From assembly GCA_949128115.1 (NCBI GenBank), contig OX421962.1, positions 62,475,787 to 62,539,786 of the forward strand: a stretch of 64,000 bases of DNA. The letters run 5' to 3'. Below, one piece after another: positions 1 to 11,385 of the stretch. This DNA comes from Anaspis maculata. Lineage: Eukaryota > Arthropoda > Insecta > Coleoptera > Scraptiidae. Below the pieces are notes generated by a model, which did not search any database, was not told where the DNA came from, and saw only the letters and a list, made by a program, of their open reading frames with translations. The position numbers and the translations under genes are program-made. Each line of letters opens with the position of its first letter. Within the stretch, counting starts at the first letter, position 1.

Positions 1-1688
1 GCGACCTTTTTAAGGTGAACGACAGTTGACAGATTTTCTAGGATTCTGACCTGAACGTCGCATGAGAGCAAGCCAACTCTTTGACATTGTCGTCCACTTT
101 ATTATGGCCGCAACCGTACATGTATGTAAATAAAACATTTCAAAAACCAAAAAAATGAGCTTTTCTTGTAATGACCATTTTTTTTCAGGGAATTTTTTTG
201 CAGAAATAACATCTGATATGTTCCTTGAAATCAGACATACGTCATTTGACATTGAAATTGAGTCAAATGTATGAAAATGACGTTCCTGCTTTTGCTATGA
301 ATGTTTTCGTATCATTTATTTTTTCTCAAAGCCGTTGCGGCCTTTCTAAGGTGAACGACAGTTGACAGATTCCCTAGGATTCTGACCTGAACGTCGCATG
401 AGAGCAAGCCAACTCTTTGACATTGTCGTCCACTTTATTATGGCCGCAACCGTACATGTATGTAAATAAAACATTTCAAAAACCAAAAAAATTAGCTTTT
501 CTTGTGATGACCGATTTTTTCAGGGAATTTTTTTGCAGAAATAACATCTGATATGTTTCTTGGAATCAGACATACGTCATTTGACATTGAAATTGAGTCA
601 AATGTATGAAAATGACGTTCCTGCTTTTGCTATGAATGTTTTCGTATCATTTATTTTTTCTCAAAGCTGTTGCGGCCTTTTTAAGGTGAACGACAGTTGA
701 CAGATTTTTTAGGATTCTGACCTGAACGTCGCATGAGAGCAAGCCAACTCTTTGACATTGTCGTCCACTTTATTATGGCCGCAACCGTACATGTATGTAA
801 ATAAAACAATTCAAAAACCAAAAAAATGAGCTTTTCTTGTAATGACCATTTTTTTCCAGGGAATTTCTTTGCAGAAATAACATCTGATATGTTCCTTGAA
901 ATCAGACATACTTCATTTGACATTGAAATTGAGTCAAATGTATGAAAATGACGTTCCTGCTTTTGCTATGAATGTTTTCGTATCATTTATTTTTTCTCGA
1001 AGCTGTTGCGACCTTTTTAAGGTGAACGACAGTTGACAGATTTTCTAGGATTCTGACCTGAACGTCGCATAAGAGCAAGCCAACTCTTTGACATTGTCGT
1101 CCACTTTATTATGGCCGCAACCGTACATGTATGTAAATAAAACATTTCAAAAACCAAAAAAATGAGCTTTTCTTGTAATGATCATTTTTTTTCAGGGAAT
1201 TTTTTTGCAGAAATAACATCTGATCTGTTCCTTGAAATCAGACATACGTCATGTGACATTGAAATTGAGTCAAATATATGAAAATGACGTTCCTGCTTTT
1301 GCTATGAATGTTTTCGTATCATTTATTTTTTCTCAAAGCTGTTGCGGCCTTTTCAAGGTGAACGACAGTTGACAGATTTTCTAGGATTCTGACCTGAACA
1401 TCGCATGAGAGCAAGCCAACTCTTTGACATTGTCGTCCACTTTATTATGGCCGCAACCGTACATGTATGTAAATAAAACATTTCAAAAACCAAAAAAATG
1501 AGCTTTTCTTGTAATGACCATTTCTTTTCAGGGAAATTTTTTGCAGAAATAACATCTGATATGTTCCTTGAAATCAGACATACGTCATTTGACATTGAAA
1601 TTGAGTCAAATGTATGAAAATGACGTTCCTGCTTTTGCTATGAATGTTTTCGTATCATTTATTTTTTCTCAAAGCTGTTGCGACCTTT
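1..1688. repeat. Duplicated block, copy 1 (partner 4991-6678)
   Basis: About five monomers whose variant pattern, including rare changes such as the short GATTTTTTCAGGG tract near 512, AACAATTC near 806 and GATCTGTTCC near 1222, reappears exactly 4990 bp downstream. I saw no mismatch by eye. The correspondence fails after 1688, where this copy has an extra GAGTTTCTAGG monomer. Confidence 0.9.
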
Positions 1689-2493
1689 TTAAGGTGAACG
1701 ACAGTTGACAGAGTTTCTAGGATTCTGACCTGAACGTCGCATGAGAGCTAGCCAACTCTTTGACATTGTCGACCACTTTATTATGGCCGCAACCGTACAT
1801 GTATGTAAATAAAACATTTCAAAAACCAAAAAAATGAGCTTTTCTTGTAATGACCATTTCTTTTCAGGGAATTTTTTTTGCAGAAATAACATCTGATATG
1901 TTCCTTGAAATCAGACATACGTCATTTGACATTGAAATTGAGTCAAATGTATGAAAATGACGTTCCTGCTTTTGCTATGAATGTTTTCGTATCATTTATT
2001 TTTTCTCAAAGCTGTTGCGACCTTTTTAAGGTGAACGACAGTTGACAGATTTTCTAGGATTCTGACCTGAACGTCGCATGAGAGCAGGCCAACTCTTTGA
2101 CATTGTCGTCCACTTTATTATGGCCGCAACCGTACATGTATGTAAATAAAACATTTCAAAAACCAAAAAAATGAGCTTTTCTTGTAATGACCATTTCTTT
2201 TCAGGGAATTTTTTTGCAGAAATAACATCTGATATGTTCCTTGAAATCAGACATACGTCATTTGACATTGAAATTGAGTCAAATGTATGAAAATGACGTT
2301 CCTGCTTTTGCTATGAATGTTTTCGTATCATTTATTTTTTCTCAAAGCTGTTGCGACCTTTTTAAGGTGAACGACAGTTGACAGAGTTTCTAGGATTCTG
2401 ACCTGAACGTCGCATGAGAGCAAGCCAACTCTTTGACATTGTCGTCCACTTTATTATGGCCGCAACCGTACATGTATGTAAATAAAACATTTC
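1..2493. repeat. 336-bp satellite array, left segment (about 7.4 monomers)
   Basis: Tandem head-to-tail copies of an AT-rich monomer of about 336 bp. Monomer starts (taking AAGGTGAACGAC as +1) fall near 12, 346, 683, 1019, 1355, 1691, 2028 and 2364. The last copy is cut at 2493 by the LINE insertion. Monomers differ by family-specific substitutions, for example GATTCCCTAGG near 366, GAGTTTCTAGG near 1712 with GTCGACCAC, and GAGCAGGCC near 2083. No host gene, tRNA or rRNA is seen. Satellite identity is direct from the sequence; I do not recognise this satellite family by name. Confidence 0.98.
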
Positions 2494-3271
2494 TTATCTT
2501 TGCGAGGATCTTTGCGCGATCGATCGGTGGTGTGTTGACAATCGGATGACTCTTAATTTCGGGAAGTGCAAGGTTGTCAATTTCAGTAGGAAAATGATTA
2601 GATCAGATCCGGTCTACGTGTTGGGTGCTGGTGCCCTTGAGTCTGTACCTTATATCAAGGACCTGGGTGTGTACATTGATAGCCGCTTGTCGTTCAGATA
2701 TCATTACGATCACATTATATCGAGAGGTAATAGAATGCTTGGTTGCATTAAGAGATGGACTGCGGATTTTGCTGATGTACGGGCGCTGAACATTTTGTAC
2801 TCAGCCCTGGTTCGATCGTTGGTTGAATATTGCAGTGTTATATGGAACCCATATTATGCGGTACACATTAATAGGATTGAGGGGGTGCAGACTCGATGGC
2901 TCAGGTATTTGACATATAAGTTGAAAATGCAAAACGTAGATATTGACAGCAGAGAGGGCGTCATGCAATACTGTGGCTTGTCTTCGTTGTCGGCGAGAAG
3001 GAAGTGTGCTCAAATGTATTTTATTTTTAAACTGATCAACTCAATGGTGGATTCTCCTCACCTGATCGCGAAGTTAAATTTCCATGTACCGCAGTTCGGC
3101 ACACGTTCCCAGTATTTATTTAGACTGGAGACTCACAAAACCAATTATGCAATGCATTCACCGCTTGAAAGCATGATGGCAGAATCCAACAGGCACTGCG
3201 ATGAGTTAGATTTTTACGGAATCAAATTTGACGCATTCAAAAGAACGGTTCAGAGTGTCTTAAATAATTGA
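2494..3271 (+). CDS. C-terminal fragment of LINE reverse transcriptase (ORF2), Jockey/CR1-like
   Basis: The frame is open from the element's first base to a TGA at 3269-3271. The first in-frame ATG is at 2546, but it is internal, because coding sequence resembling the family (RWCVDNRMTLNFGKCKV) already precedes it. The ATG-started part is 241 residues. Family-like motifs in order are the N-x-M-x-L-N-x-x-K-C block, then KDLGVYIDSRLSF, LYSALVRSLVEYCSVIWNP and the IEGVQTRWLRYLTY segment. These follow the palm domain in Jockey/CR1/R1-type reverse transcriptases and belong to the thumb and C-terminal connection. The catalytic FADD-type motif, the rest of the palm and the endonuclease are missing because of 5' truncation, so it cannot be an active enzyme. 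No RNase H or CCHC knuckle is visible downstream. There are no internal stops or frameshifts, which suggests a fairly recent insertion. Clade assignment is from recall of motifs only. Confidence 0.85.
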
Positions 3272-3444
3272 CGCGGGTGTCACCTTATTTTGTACACCGA
3301 TTTTTTATATGTCGTGACTATTTCTCATATGTTGTTATTAATTGTTATTGATTTTTGTTGTTTAATTTTTGATATTTTTATTACTATTGTTATACCGTGT
3401 ACCTACATACTTGGCCTGTTGAAGGTGTAAATAAACATATTATT
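3272..3444 (+). other. LINE 3' untranslated region and tail
   Basis: A T-rich stretch follows the ORF2 stop. It contains TGTAAATAAAC with a canonical AATAAA at 3430-3435 and ends in CATATTATT just before the right ATTTC duplicate. There is no long poly(A); the tail looks like a short ATT-type repeat, as in several insect LINE groups. Confidence 0.7.
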
Positions 3445-4990
3445 ATTTCAAAAACCAAAAAAATGAGCTTTTCTTGTAATGACCATTTTTTTTCAGGGAA
3501 TTTTTTTTGCAGAAATATTATTTGATATGTTCCTTGAAATAGACATACGTCAATTGACATTGAAATTTAGTCAAATGTATGAAAATGACGTTTCTGCTTT
3601 TGCTATGAATGTTTTCGTATCATTTATTTTTTCTCAAAGCTGTTGCGGCCTTTTTAAGGTGAACGACAGTTGACAGATTCTCTAGGATTCTGACCTGAAC
3701 GTCGCATGAGAGCAAGCCAACTCTTTGACATTGTCATCCACTTTATTATGGCCGCAACCGTACATGTATGTAAATAAAACATTTCAAAAACCAAAAAAAT
3801 GAGCTTTTCTTGTAATGACCATTTTCTTTCAGGGAATTTTTTTGCAGAAATAACATCTGATATGTTCCTTGAAATCAGACATACTTCATTTGACAATGAA
3901 ATTGAGTCAAATGTATGGAAATGACGTTCCTGCTTTTGCAATGAATGTTTTCGTATCATTTATTTTTTCTCAAAGCCGTTGCGGCCTTTTTAAGGTGAAC
4001 GACAGTTGACAGATTTTCTAGGATTTTGACCTGAACGTCGCATGAGAGCAAGTCAACTCTTTGACATTGTCGTCCACTTCATTATGGCCGCAACCGTACA
4101 TGTATGTAAATAAAACATTTCAAAAACCAAAAAAATAAGCTTTTCTTGTATTGACCATTTTTTTTTCAGGGAATTTTTCTGCAGAAATAACATCTGCTAT
4201 GTTCCTTGAAATCAGACATACTTCATTTGACATTGAAATTTAGTCAAATGTATGAAAATGACGTTCCTGCTTTTGCTATGAATGTTTTCGTATCATTTAT
4301 TTTTTCTCGAAGCTGTTGCGACCTTTTTAAGGTGAACGACAGTTGACAGATTTTCTAGGATTCTGACCTGAACGTCGCATAAGAGCAAGCCAACTCTTTG
4401 ACATTGTCGTCCACTTTATTATGGCCGCAACCGTACATGTATGTAAATAAAACATTTCAAAAACCAAAAAAATGAGCTTTTCTTGTAATGACCATTTTTT
4501 TTCAGGGAATTTTTTTGCAGAAATAACATCTGATATGTTCCTTGAAATCAGACATACTTCATTTGACAATGAAATTGAGTCAAATGTATGGAAATGACGT
4601 TCCTGCTTTTGCAATGAATGTTTTCGTATCATTTATTTTTTCTCAAAGCCGTTGCGGCCTTTCTAAGGTGAACGACAGTTGACAGATTTTCTAGGATTTT
4701 GACCTGAACGTCGCATGAGAGCAAGCCAACTCTTTGACATTGTCGTCCACTTCATTATGGCCGCAACCGTACATGTATGTAAATAAAACATTTCAAAAAC
4801 CAAAAAAAAAAGCTTTTCTTGTATTGACCATTTTTTTTTCAGGGAATTTTTCTGCAGAAATAACATCTGCTATGTTCCTTGAAATCAGACATACTCCATT
4901 TGACATTGAAATTTAGTCAAATGTATGAAAATGACGTTCCTGCTTTTGCTATGAATGTTTTCGTATCATTTATTTTTTCTCGAAGCTGTT

Positions 4991-6678
4991 GCGACCTTTT
5001 TAAGGTGAACGACAGTTGACAGATTTTCTAGGATTCTGACCTGAACGTCGCATGAGAGCAAGCCAACTCTTTGACATTGTCGTCCACTTTATTATGGCCG
5101 CAACCGTACATGTATGTAAATAAAACATTTCAAAAACCAAAAAAATGAGCTTTTCTTGTAATGACCATTTTTTTTCAGGGAATTTTTTTGCAGAAATAAC
5201 ATCTGATATGTTCCTTGAAATCAGACATACGTCATTTGACATTGAAATTGAGTCAAATGTATGAAAATGACGTTCCTGCTTTTGCTATGAATGTTTTCGT
5301 ATCATTTATTTTTTCTCAAAGCCGTTGCGGCCTTTCTAAGGTGAACGACAGTTGACAGATTCCCTAGGATTCTGACCTGAACGTCGCATGAGAGCAAGCC
5401 AACTCTTTGACATTGTCGTCCACTTTATTATGGCCGCAACCGTACATGTATGTAAATAAAACATTTCAAAAACCAAAAAAATTAGCTTTTCTTGTGATGA
5501 CCGATTTTTTCAGGGAATTTTTTTGCAGAAATAACATCTGATATGTTTCTTGGAATCAGACATACGTCATTTGACATTGAAATTGAGTCAAATGTATGAA
5601 AATGACGTTCCTGCTTTTGCTATGAATGTTTTCGTATCATTTATTTTTTCTCAAAGCTGTTGCGGCCTTTTTAAGGTGAACGACAGTTGACAGATTTTTT
5701 AGGATTCTGACCTGAACGTCGCATGAGAGCAAGCCAACTCTTTGACATTGTCGTCCACTTTATTATGGCCGCAACCGTACATGTATGTAAATAAAACAAT
5801 TCAAAAACCAAAAAAATGAGCTTTTCTTGTAATGACCATTTTTTTCCAGGGAATTTCTTTGCAGAAATAACATCTGATATGTTCCTTGAAATCAGACATA
5901 CTTCATTTGACATTGAAATTGAGTCAAATGTATGAAAATGACGTTCCTGCTTTTGCTATGAATGTTTTCGTATCATTTATTTTTTCTCGAAGCTGTTGCG
6001 ACCTTTTTAAGGTGAACGACAGTTGACAGATTTTCTAGGATTCTGACCTGAACGTCGCATAAGAGCAAGCCAACTCTTTGACATTGTCGTCCACTTTATT
6101 ATGGCCGCAACCGTACATGTATGTAAATAAAACATTTCAAAAACCAAAAAAATGAGCTTTTCTTGTAATGATCATTTTTTTTCAGGGAATTTTTTTGCAG
6201 AAATAACATCTGATCTGTTCCTTGAAATCAGACATACGTCATGTGACATTGAAATTGAGTCAAATATATGAAAATGACGTTCCTGCTTTTGCTATGAATG
6301 TTTTCGTATCATTTATTTTTTCTCAAAGCTGTTGCGGCCTTTTCAAGGTGAACGACAGTTGACAGATTTTCTAGGATTCTGACCTGAACATCGCATGAGA
6401 GCAAGCCAACTCTTTGACATTGTCGTCCACTTTATTATGGCCGCAACCGTACATGTATGTAAATAAAACATTTCAAAAACCAAAAAAATGAGCTTTTCTT
6501 GTAATGACCATTTCTTTTCAGGGAAATTTTTTGCAGAAATAACATCTGATATGTTCCTTGAAATCAGACATACGTCATTTGACATTGAAATTGAGTCAAA
6601 TGTATGAAAATGACGTTCCTGCTTTTGCTATGAATGTTTTCGTATCATTTATTTTTTCTCAAAGCTGTTGCGACCTTT
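4991..6678. repeat. Duplicated block, copy 2 (partner 1-1688)
   Basis: Carries the same ordered set of diagnostic variants as 1-1688 at a constant offset of 4990 bp. Beyond 6678 the order becomes GAGCAGGCC type then GAGTTTC type, so one monomer has been gained in copy 1 or lost here. Confidence 0.9.
5002..5337. repeat. Representative satellite monomer (336 bp) with landmarks
   Basis: This copy is close to the commonest type. Landmarks: AAGGTGAAC (splice-donor-like) at 5002-5010; GGCCGCAAC at 5096-5104; palindrome TACATGTA at 5107-5114; AATAAA at 5119-5124; T8 then CAG at 5168-5178 and a second T-tract then GCAG ending at 5193 (splice-acceptor-like); a perfect hairpin with CATTTGAC at 5233-5240 and GTCAAATG at 5252-5259 around an 11-nt loop; an overlapping alternative pair ACGTCATTT at 5229-5237 and AAATGACGT at 5265-5273. 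The length is 3 x 112, and close to two nucleosome repeat lengths. No CENP-B-box-like string is seen. Confidence 0.9.
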
Positions 6679-9600
6679 TTAAGGTGAACGACAGTTGACA
6701 GATTTTCTAGGATTCTGACCTGAACGTCGCATGAGAGCAGGCCAACTCTTTGACATTGTCGTCCACTTTATTATGGCCGCAACCGTACATGTATGTAAAT
6801 AAAACGTTTCAAAAACCAAAAAAATGAGCTTTTCTTGTAATGACCATTTCTTTTCAGGGAATTTTTTTGCAGAAATAACATCTGATATGTTCCTTGAAAT
6901 CAGACATACGTCATTTGACATTGAAATTGAGTCAAATGTATGAAAATGACGTTCCTGCTTTTGCTATGAATGTTTTCGTATCATTTATTTTTTCTCAAAG
7001 CTGTTGCGACCTTTTTAAGGTGAACGACAGTTGACAGAGTTTCTAGGATTCTGACCTGAACGTCGCATGAGAGCAAGCCAACTCTTTGACATTGTCGACC
7101 ACTTTATTATGGCCGCAACCGTACATGTATGTAAATAAAACATTTCAAAAACCAAAAAAATGAGCTTTTCTTGTAATGACCAATTCTTTTCAGGGAATTT
7201 TTTTGCAGAAATAACATCTGATATGTTCCTTGAAATAGACATACGTCATTTGACATTGAAATTTAGTCAAATGTATGAAAATGACGTTTCTGCTTTTGCT
7301 ATGAATGTTTTCGTATCATTTATTTTTTCTCAAAGCTGTTGCGGCCTTTTTAAGGTGAACGACAGTTGACAGATTTTCTAGGATCCTGACCTGAACGTCG
7401 CATGAGAGCAAGCCAACTCTTTGACATTGTCGTCCACTTTATTATGGCCGCAACCGTACATGTATGTAAATAAAACATTTCAAAAACCAAAAAAATGAGC
7501 TTTTCTTGTAATGACCATTTTTTTTCAGGGAATTTTTTTTGCAGAAATATTATTTGATATGTTCCTTGAAATAGACATACGTCAATTGACATTGAAATTT
7601 AGTCAAATGTATGAAAATGACGTTTCTGCTTTTGCTATGAATGTTTTCGTATCATTTATTTTTTCTCAAAGCTGTTGCGGCCTTTTTAAGGTGAACGACA
7701 GTTGACAGATTCTCTAGGATTCTGATCTGAACGTCGCATGAGAGCAAGCCAACTCTTTGACATTGTCGTCCACTTCATTATGGCCGCAACCGTACATGTA
7801 TGTAAATAAAACATTTCAAAAACCAAAAAAATAAGCTTTTCTTGTATTGACCTTTTTTTTTTCAGGGAATTTTTCTGCAGAAATAACATCTGCTATGTTC
7901 CTTGAAATCAGACATACTTCATTTGACATTGAAATTTAGTCAAATGTATGAAAATGACGTTCCTGCTTTTGCTATGAATGTTTTCGTATCATTTATTTTT
8001 TCTCGATGCTGTTGCGACCTTTTTAAGGTGAACGACAGTTGACAGATTTTCTAGGATTCTGACCTGAACGTCGCATGAGAGCAAGCCAACTCTTTGACAT
8101 TGTCGTCCACTTTATTATGGCCGCAACCGTACATGTATGTAAATAAAACATTTCAAAAACCAAAAAAATGAGCTTTTCTTGTAATGACCATTTTCTTTCA
8201 GGGAATTTTCTTGCAGAAATAACATCTGATATGTTCCTTGAAATCAGACATACTTCATTTGACAATGAAATTGAGTCAAATGTATGGAAATGACGTTCCT
8301 GCTTTTGCAATGAATGTTTTCGTATCATTTATTTTTTCTCAAAGCCGTTGCGGCCTTTTTAAGGTGAACGACAGTTGACAGATTTTCTAGGATTTTGACC
8401 TGAACGTCGCATGAGAGCAAGCCAACTCTTTGACATTGTCGTCCACTTCATTATGGCCGCAACCGTACATGTATGTAAATAAAACATTTCAAAAACCAAA
8501 AAAATAAGCTTTTCTTGTATTGACCATTTTTTTTCAGGGAATTTTTTTGCAGAAATAACATCTGATATGTTCCTTGAAATCAGACATACTTCATTTGACA
8601 ATGAAATTGAGTCAAATGTATGGAAATGACGTTCCTGCTTTTGCAATGAATGTTTTCGTATCATTTTTTTTTTCTCAAAGCCGTTGCGGCCTTTCTAAGG
8701 TGAACGACAGTTGACAGATTTTCTAGGATTTTGACCTGAACGTCGCATGAGAGCAAGCCAACTCTTTGACATTGTCGTCCACTTCATTATGGCCGCAACC
8801 GTACATGTATGTAAATAAAACATTTCAAAAACCAAAAAAATAAGCTTTTCTTGTATTGACCATTTTTTTTTCAGGGAATTTTTCTGCAGAAATAACATCT
8901 GCTATGTTCCTTGAAATCAGACATACTTCATTTGACATTGAAAATTAGTCAAATGTATGAAAATGACGTTCCTGCTTTTGCTATGAATGTTTTCGTATCA
9001 TTTATTTTTTCTCGAAGCTGTTGCGACCTTTTTAAGGTGAACGACAGTTGACAGATTTTCTAGGATTCTGACCTGAACGTCGCATGAGAGCAAGCCAACT
9101 CTTTGACATTGTCGTCCACTTTATTATGGCCGCAACCGTACATGTATGTAAATAAAACATTTCAAAAACCAAAAAAATGAGCTTTTCTTGTAATGACCAT
9201 TTTTTTTCAGGGAATTTTTTTGCAGAAATAACATCTGATATGTTCCTTGAAATCAGACATACGTCATTTGACATTGAAATTGAGTCAAATGTATGAAAAT
9301 GACGTTCCTGCTTTTGCTATGAATGTTTTCGTATCATTTATTTTTTCTCAAAGCCGTTGCGGCCTTTCTAAGGTGAACGACAGTTGACAGATTTTCTAGG
9401 ATTCTGACCTGAACGTCGCATGAGAGTAAGCTAACTCTTTGACATTGTCGTCCACTTTATTATGGCCGCAACCGTACATGTATGTAAATAAAACATTTCA
9501 AAAACCAAAAAAATGAGCTTTTCTTGTAATGACCATTTTATTTCAGGGAATTTTTTTGCAGAAATAACATCTGATATGTTCCTTGAAATCAGACATACGT

Positions 9601-11385
9601 CATTTGACATTGAAATTGAGTCAAATGTATGAAAATGACATTCCCGCTTTTGCTATGAATGTTTTCGTATCATTTATTTTTTCTCAAAGCTGTTGCGGCC
9701 TTTTTAAGGTGAACGACAGTTGACAGAATTTCTAGGATTCTGACCTGAACGTCGCATGAGAGCGAGCCAACTCTTTGACATTGTCTCCCACTTTATTATG
9801 GCCGCAACCGTACATGTATGTAAATAAAACATTTCAAAAACCAAAAAAATGAGCTTTTCTTGTAATGACCATTTTTTTCAGGGAATTTTTTTGCAGAAAT
9901 AACATCTGATATGTTCCTTGGAATCAGACATACTTCATTTGACATTGAAATTGAGTCAAATGTATGAAAATGACGTTCCTGCTTTTGCTATTAATGTTTT
10001 CGTATCATTTATTTTTTCTCAAAGCTGTTGCGGCCTTTTCAAGGTGAACGACAGTTGACAGATTTTCTAGGATTCTGACCTGAACGTCGCATGAGAGCAA
10101 GCCAACTCTTTGACATTGTCGTCCACTTTATTATGGCCGCAACCGTACATGTATGTAAATAAAACATTTCAAAAACCAAAAAAATGAGCTTTTCTTGTAA
10201 TGACCATTTTTTTTCAGGGAATTTTTTTTGCAGAAATATTATTTGATATGTTCCTTGAAATAGACATACGTCAATTGACATTGAAATTTAGTCAAATGTA
10301 TGAAAATGACGTTTCTGCTTTTGCTATGAATGTTTTCGTATCATTTATTTTTTCTCAAAGCTGTTGCGACCTTTTTAAGGTGAACGACAGTTGACAGATT
10401 CTCTAGGATTCTGACCTGAACGTCGCATGAGAGCAAGCCAACTCTTTGACATTGTCGTCCACTTCATTATGGCCGCAACCGTACATGTATGTAAATAAAA
10501 CATTTCAAAAACCAAAAAAATTAGCTTTTCTTGTATTGACCATTTTTTTTTTCAGGGAATTTTTCTGCAGAAATAACATCTGCTATGTTCCTTGAAATCA
10601 GACATACTTCATTTGACATTGAAATTTAGTCAAATGTATGAAAATGACGTTCCTGCTTTTGCTATGAATGTTTTCGTATCATTTATTTTTTCTCGAAGCT
10701 GTTGCGACCTTTTTAAGGTGAACGACAGTTGACAGATTTTCTAGGATTCTGACCTGAACGTCGCATGAGAGCAAGCCAACTCTTTGACATTGTCGTCCAC
10801 TCTATTATGGCCGCAACCGTACATGTATGTAAATAAAACATTTCAAAAACCAAAAAAATGAGCTTTTCTTGTAATGACCATTTTCTTTCAGGGAATTTTT
10901 TTGCAGAAATAACATCTGATATGTTCCTTGAAATCAGACATACGTCATTTGACATTGAAATTGAGTCAAATGTATGAAAATGACGTTCCTGCTTTTGCTA
11001 TGAATGTTTTCGTATCATTTATTTTTTCTCAAAGCCGTTGCGACCTTTTTAAGGTGAACGACAGTTGACAGATTTTCTAGGATTCTGACCTGAACGTCGC
11101 ATGAGAGCAAGCCAACTCTTTGACATTGTCGTCCACTTCATTATGGCCGCAACCGTACATGTATGTAAATAAAACATTTCAAAAACCAAAAAAATAAGCT
11201 TTTCTTGTATTGACCATTTTTTTTTCAGGGAATTTTTCTGCAGAAGTAACATCTGCTATGTTCCTTGAAATCAGACATACTTCATTTGACATTGAAATTT
11301 AGTCAAATGTATGAAAATGACGTTCCTGCTTTTGCTATGAATGTTTTCGTATCATTTATTTTTTCTCGAAGCTGTTGCGACCTTT

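Larger units (their letters stand above)
2494..3444 (+). mobile_element. 5'-truncated LINE (non-LTR retrotransposon) inserted in the satellite
   Basis: A 951-bp non-satellite block that begins abruptly inside an open frame, carries the C-terminal part of a LINE ORF2, then a 3' UTR of about 170 bp with AATAAA at 3430-3435 and an ATTATT-like tail. The satellite resumes in phase: ATTTC at 2489-2493 on the left and ATTTC at 3445-3449 on the right form a probable 5-bp target-site duplication. Short target duplication, loss of the 5' end and a simple-sequence 3' end are typical of target-primed reverse transcription. The exact boundaries are slightly ambiguous because the element tail and the satellite target are similar (TGTAAATAAA in both). 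Confidence 0.9.

Noticed and set aside
10..252. 80-codon minus-strand ORF repeated through the array as a protein-coding gene
   Set aside because: It recurs with the satellite period, is broken or frameshifted in many copies by T-tract length changes, has no recognisable domain, and its uniformity is explained by satellite homogenisation.
2801..3013. 70-codon minus-strand ORF inside the LINE
   Set aside because: Shadow of the plus-strand reverse-transcriptase fragment.
3479..3673. 64-codon plus-strand ORF as a small gene family
   Set aside because: It overlaps the minus-strand ORF within the same satellite monomer, exists only in a subfamily, and has no family signature. It is reported only as an observation on the subfamily.
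5002..5337. CENP-B box or other known centromere protein site in the monomer
   Set aside because: No string matching the CENP-B box pattern was found, so a centromeric role cannot be claimed from sequence alone.
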